Shown: one piece after another, positions 61,510 through 64,000 of the stretch
Position numbering within the stretch: the first letter of the stretch is position 1
Layout of the letters: each line of letters starts with the position of its first letter
Source of the DNA: Desulfolucanica intricata
GTDB lineage: Bacteria > Bacillota > Desulfotomaculia > Desulfotomaculales > Desulfofarciminaceae
NCBI RefSeq assembly: GCF_001592105.1
Contig: NZ_BCWE01000002.1
Coordinates: 248,001 to 312,000, forward strand
Reading direction: 5' to 3'
DNA length: 64,000 nucleotides
Program-made: the position numbers and the translations under genes
The notes under the pieces: model-generated
What the model saw: only the letters and a program-made list of their open reading frames with translations
The model's database searches: none
Told to the model about the DNA's origin: nothing

Positions 61510-62967
61510 TCAATTATCAATATATTGTGTTACATACTCTTCGTATTTTCTTGCAATAATCATCCTTTTAATTAGTCCCTTTTTATCAATTAGTTTCCCT
61601 GTAAAACACTTTAAGTGATTATTGACTACATCATAACCTGCTAAATGGCTAAACTCTAATCCACCAGAAAACCTCGGGTTTATCTCAAGTAAATAAATTT
61701 CTCCATCATCGGACTCAATAAATTCAAAATTTACCGCTCCAATGATACCGACTTTTCGAGCAATAGAAATACATAAAGCTTCCAATTCCATATTCTCAAT
61801 AATCTCTACCGTAGTTCCAGCACCCGATTTATTCCGCAATAACTCACGACGGGCAATGCATACCACCTCATCTGTTATAGGGTCTCGTATAACATCGACC
61901 GTTAAGATATTGCCCTGTATGTAAGGTTGTACTATATATTTATTTCTTGATATAGTATCTTTAAGGTATGCATACTCTTTCTCGTCAAATACTGCTCTGC
62001 ACCCTTCGCTACTTCTCCCCGATATTGGTTTAATAAAGGCAGGTAATTCAACTATATCAACATCTCCCATATACTTAGTGGGGATCACGTTATTGATTCC
62101 ATGGTTAAGTAGGAACGTTGAAAGCTGACACTTATCACGACATAATTTAATTGTCTGCGCATTTGATATACATACGTGAATATTTTTTTCAAAAAGTCTA
62201 TCCTTTTCGTGCGATAATAAATCAACCTCTGGATCAGTTAGCGGAAACACATATTCAATTTTATGTTTTTCGCAGGTTTTCTCAATAAACGCGATATATT
62301 TTTCTTTGTCATTTATATAAGGCGCTTGATAAAATTGATTTACATTGTATGCATCTGCCACCCATTCTTTAGGATTGATATCGCATCCAACAACATAATG
62401 ACCGTGAGATTTTAGTGTTTTAATTACTATGTCTGCTGAATAAGAACCTATAGCAGTTACAAGAATATTGGCCTTGGGATTTACGTTTTTCTTATTTTTT
62501 AAAAGTAAATTACATACTAAGTACACATCATCGTTACGGTTTCCCGGATCATCTTTTTCTACGAAGCCATTTCTTTTATAAAATCTAATTGCTGAATCGT
62601 TGGTTTTATGTGTATAAAGACATATATATTTCATGCCGTTCTCTATACAGATTTCTTTCATAGCAGATAATAACAGGTAACCTATCCCGTAACCTCGATA
62701 ACTTTCCAATAAACCGAAAGTACTTATATACGCCATATGAGACGTTTGATCATTCGCATAGCCTAGTAAAGAACCAATAATTTGTTCTTCAAATTCAGCA
62801 ATTAAAACAACCCCTTTAGTTAAAATTTTTACCGCATAGCTATCAATATTAACTTTCTCGCTTAACGGGATAAAAAATGCTCGGTCTATTGAATACAAAA
62901 ATTCAGATAATCTTTCGACTTCAGACTTTACATTTTCCATTTTTCTAATCGAGATATTACCTTTCAT
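61510..62967 (-). CDS. Fusion of GNAT acetyltransferase and ATP-grasp ligase
   Basis: 485 aa. Residues 1-155 are a GNAT domain (LLESYRGYGIGYLLLSAMKE, SAIRFYKRNGF). Residues 165-485 are a carbamoyl-phosphate-synthase-like ATP-grasp (ILVTAIGSYSADIVIKTLKS, FIKPISGRSSEGCRAVF, VNFEFIESDDGEIYLLEINP RFSGG region). Such ligases join a carboxylate to an amine. Next to a sugar aminotransferase, it may acylate the new sugar amine with an amino or hydroxy acid; that is inference. Confidence 0.82.
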   Translation of the reverse strand: MKGNISIRKMENVKSEVERLSEFLYSIDRAFFIPLSEKVNIDSYAVKILTKGVVLIAEFEEQIIGSLLGYANDQTSHMAYISTFGLLESYRGYGIGYLLLSAMKEICIENGMKYICLYTHKTNDSAIRFYKRNGFVEKDDPGNRNDDVYLVCNLLLKNKKNVNPKANILVTAIGSYSADIVIKTLKSHGHYVVGCDINPKEWVADAYNVNQFYQAPYINDKEKYIAFIEKTCEKHKIEYVFPLTDPEVDLLSHEKDRLFEKNIHVCISNAQTIKLCRDKCQLSTFLLNHGINNVIPTKYMGDVDIVELPAFIKPISGRSSEGCRAVFDEKEYAYLKDTISRNKYIVQPYIQGNILTVDVIRDPITDEVVCIARRELLRNKSGAGTTVEIIENMELEALCISIARKVGIIGAVNFEFIESDDGEIYLLEINPRFSGGLEFSHLAGYDVVNNHLKCFTGKLIDKKGLIKRMIIARKYEEYVTQYIDN

Positions 62968-63014
62968 AATTTATCCTCATTTCTAGATTCGATTTATTTC
63001 TAATAATACTATAT

Positions 63015-63966
63015 TTAGTAAATAACGGTATGCCCCCTGTATGAATAAATAAGATACTCTCCCCGTGTGTCTGTTTTTTTGCAAGCATATTGTTTCATTC
63101 CATAAAATGCTTTACCTGTGTATGTTGTATCAAGGTGAATTCCGTCAGTAGACAAAATATCTTTTATTGTTTGAATAATGCCTTCACAATAGTTGCCGTA
63201 TCCTCTGGACACAAAATCATCAACAATTAGAATATTAGAGTTTTTTGTCTAGCATTTGTGTTGTCATCAAAATAATAATAAATATAATCCAGGACCACGC
63301 TTAAAGCATGTTTTTTATCCCGTGCTACTGATATACCAATAATCTTAAACTCATCATTACTATTCAACTGACCGCAAATTAATCCGGCTAAAGTCGCTCC
63401 TGTGTCACAAGCAAGAAAAATATAATCAAAATGTACTCTAAGCGCTAATTCTTGCTCTTTTATCTCATAATAAACGTCAACATTGGTTTGTACAGCAACC
63501 TTTTCATTACCTTTTCCATAGATATCTCCGTATATATAATAAGGATTTAATCCTTGCGCTCTACATTCATAAATTACTCTTGCAACTGTCGCTGTTACAT
63601 CAGCCTTATTGCACGGTATGATTTGTGCACCCAATGCCTTGACAATAATTTTATTGTTAGTTTCAATCCTTTCACCAGATACATTTGCTGGCAAAATCAC
63701 TAAACATGGTATGCCCTTTGCTTTGCTCATGTTAGCAATAACACAAGATTAGACCGACTGTTGCCATAGGTAATTATGCAATCGCATCCTTTTTTACTCA
63801 TATCTTTGAAATATTTTTGTACAATCCTTACCTTATTTCCACCAAAGGAAAAGGGGACAAGGTCATCTCGTTTTATGTAATAAGTACTTTGCCCATCATT
63901 AAACTTTAAGGGATATAGTAGAGTTTGCCAGTATATATCTCTTATCATAATTAGAAGCACATTCAC
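63015..63966 (-). pseudogene. PLP-dependent ACC deaminase/D-cysteine desulfhydrase-like gene, frameshifted twice
   Basis: Three frames form one protein: YYIKRDDLVPFSFGGNKVRI with GNSRSN (63966-63727), GIPCLVILPANVSGE to FLACDTGATLAGL (63730-63227), and the end VSRGYGNYCEGIIQ with TTYTGKAFYGM (to 63015). The lysine of GGNK would bind PLP. A one-base shift near 63735 and another near 63225 break it. It lies upstream of the ATP-grasp gene on the same strand and may have supplied or processed an amino acid. Confidence 0.78.
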
Positions 63967-64000
63967 CTCCTACCGTTGTGAAAACAAACTTTTCGCTGTA

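Overview
The window looks like a chromosomal segment of a spore-forming, anaerobic clostridial firmicute. The gene set and style (ComF, MetK, a YlmC/YmxH sporulation protein, many GGAGG ribosome sites, frequent TTG/GTG starts, a T-box leader, Rho-independent terminators, moderate GC) fit the Peptococcaceae / Desulfotomaculum group. That placement is inference; no rRNA or other phylogenetic marker gene is present.

Layout. 0-7.6 kb: housekeeping genes (comF, a membrane GGDEF protein, metK, ylmC), a decayed HEPN/MNT toxin-antitoxin pair, and a bacterial tyrosine-kinase/phosphatase operon for exopolysaccharide control. 7.7-18.3 kb: icd, a PAS histidine kinase, an enoate reductase of the old-yellow-enzyme family, galU, a T-box(Trp)-controlled trpB2, a frameshifted Uma2 gene and a PHP-domain protein. 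18.3-27.3 kb: the most distinctive block. A small precursor-like protein is followed by two paralogous radical SAM/SPASM enzymes and a B12-binding radical SAM protein of the RiPP C-methyltransferase type. Upstream lie a stand-alone AcoR-type GAF sensor, a sigma-54-like promoter with an upstream dyad, a sigma-54-dependent response regulator and its histidine kinase. This reads as a sigma-54/two-component controlled peptide-modification system.

27.4-37.1 kb: mostly ordinary genes (LOG-like protein, PfkB kinase, DedA protein, sugar epimerase, YkgJ-like Cys-rich protein, NamZ-type muramidase, MarR-MATE pair). 37.2-43.95 kb: an unstable zone with a RAYT-type transposase, IS66 remnants, a PD-(D/E)XK Rpn-family gene and an internal fragment of it copied 3.5 kb away. 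It also holds truncated ABC-transporter genes, a second broken HEPN/MNT pair and many copies of a short repeat with a GGGGACTGACCCC core. Some copies of that repeat are joined to a tRNA-Leu(UAA)-like fragment.

44-50.9 kb: a gluconate-2-dehydrogenase-like operon, a pyruvate-oxidase-type ThDP enzyme and a histidine kinase that has lost its first membrane segment; its partner regulator is reduced to nine codons. 51-53 kb: small membrane proteins and an IS66 remnant. 53-64 kb: a surface-polysaccharide locus on the minus strand. It contains galE, capG-capF-capE (UDP-N-acetyl-L-fucosamine), rmlB, rmlA, a sugar aminotransferase, a GNAT/ATP-grasp fusion and a frameshifted PLP desulfhydrase/deaminase-like gene. 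Deletion scars and gene relics are scattered through it. Together the kinase operon, galU, the epimerases and this cluster point to active remodelling of surface glycans.
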